From: Lamellibrachia columna
Taxonomy: Eukaryota; Annelida; Polychaeta; Sabellida; Siboglinidae
Direction: 5' to 3'
Length of the DNA: 64,000 nucleotides
NCBI GenBank assembly: GCA_963662155.1
Contig: OY759269.1
Span: 8,662,355-8,726,354 of the forward strand
Shown here: in pieces, positions 63,987 to 64,000 of the stretch
Layout of the letters: each line of letters begins with the position of its first letter
Numbering within the stretch: position 1 is the first letter of the stretch
Translations under genes and position numbers: made by a program
The notes under the pieces: generated by a model
What the model saw: only the letters and a program-made list of their open reading frames with translations
The model's database searches: none
Told to the model about the DNA's origin: nothing

Positions 63987-64000
63987 CTGCTATGAAGAGT

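Overview
The window is animal nuclear DNA. It has long introns with GT-AG (once GC-AG) splice sites, non-LTR retrotransposons, tRNA-derived SINEs, MITE-like elements and about twenty minisatellites. Three protein-coding genes can be assembled exon by exon with matching splice phases: myosin XIX (MYO19, + strand, 23 exons, about 7.6-37.1 kb, first exon not found), mevalonate kinase (MVK, + strand, 9 exons, 47.27-57.53 kb, complete) and the 3' end of an AIFM3-like oxidoreductase (- strand, 59.0-64.0 kb, running off the right edge). Gene structure and repeat families suggest a marine invertebrate. A cephalochordate is my best guess because of the CR1-type LINE with a 2A motif and the minisatellites lying on exon-intron boundaries, but lophotrochozoans and other deuterostomes are not excluded.

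Layout: 0.1-3.6 kb is a probably intact APE-type LINE (one 1040-residue ORF). 3.6-7.6 kb is AT-rich DNA with two minisatellites, a MITE half and a SINE. 7.6-37.1 kb is MYO19, whose introns hold a 28-bp array (44 copies), a 57-bp array (about 83 copies, 4.8 kb, ending in a 46-bp perfect inverted repeat), a TTAA-flanked piggyBac-like element, SINEs, MITEs and further arrays. 37.1-47.2 kb is intergenic: two arrays, a CR1-like 3' fragment, and a 4.1-kb decayed CR1-like LINE inserted in a 44-bp minisatellite. 47.27-57.53 kb is MVK, with a 25-bp array starting at its second donor and a nearly perfect 50-bp array in its last intron. 57.5-64 kb holds the MVK 3' end, the convergent AIFM3-like exons and more LINE, SINE and MITE copies.

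The three genes are housekeeping or organelle related: MYO19 is a mitochondrial outer-membrane motor, MVK an isoprenoid-pathway kinase, AIFM3 a mitochondrial flavoprotein. Nothing in the sequence shows that they form a functional unit. The most unusual feature is that three minisatellites (at MYO19 exon 3, MYO19 exon 20 and MVK exon 2) begin at the 5' splice site and repeat the donor sequence 5 to about 44 times.
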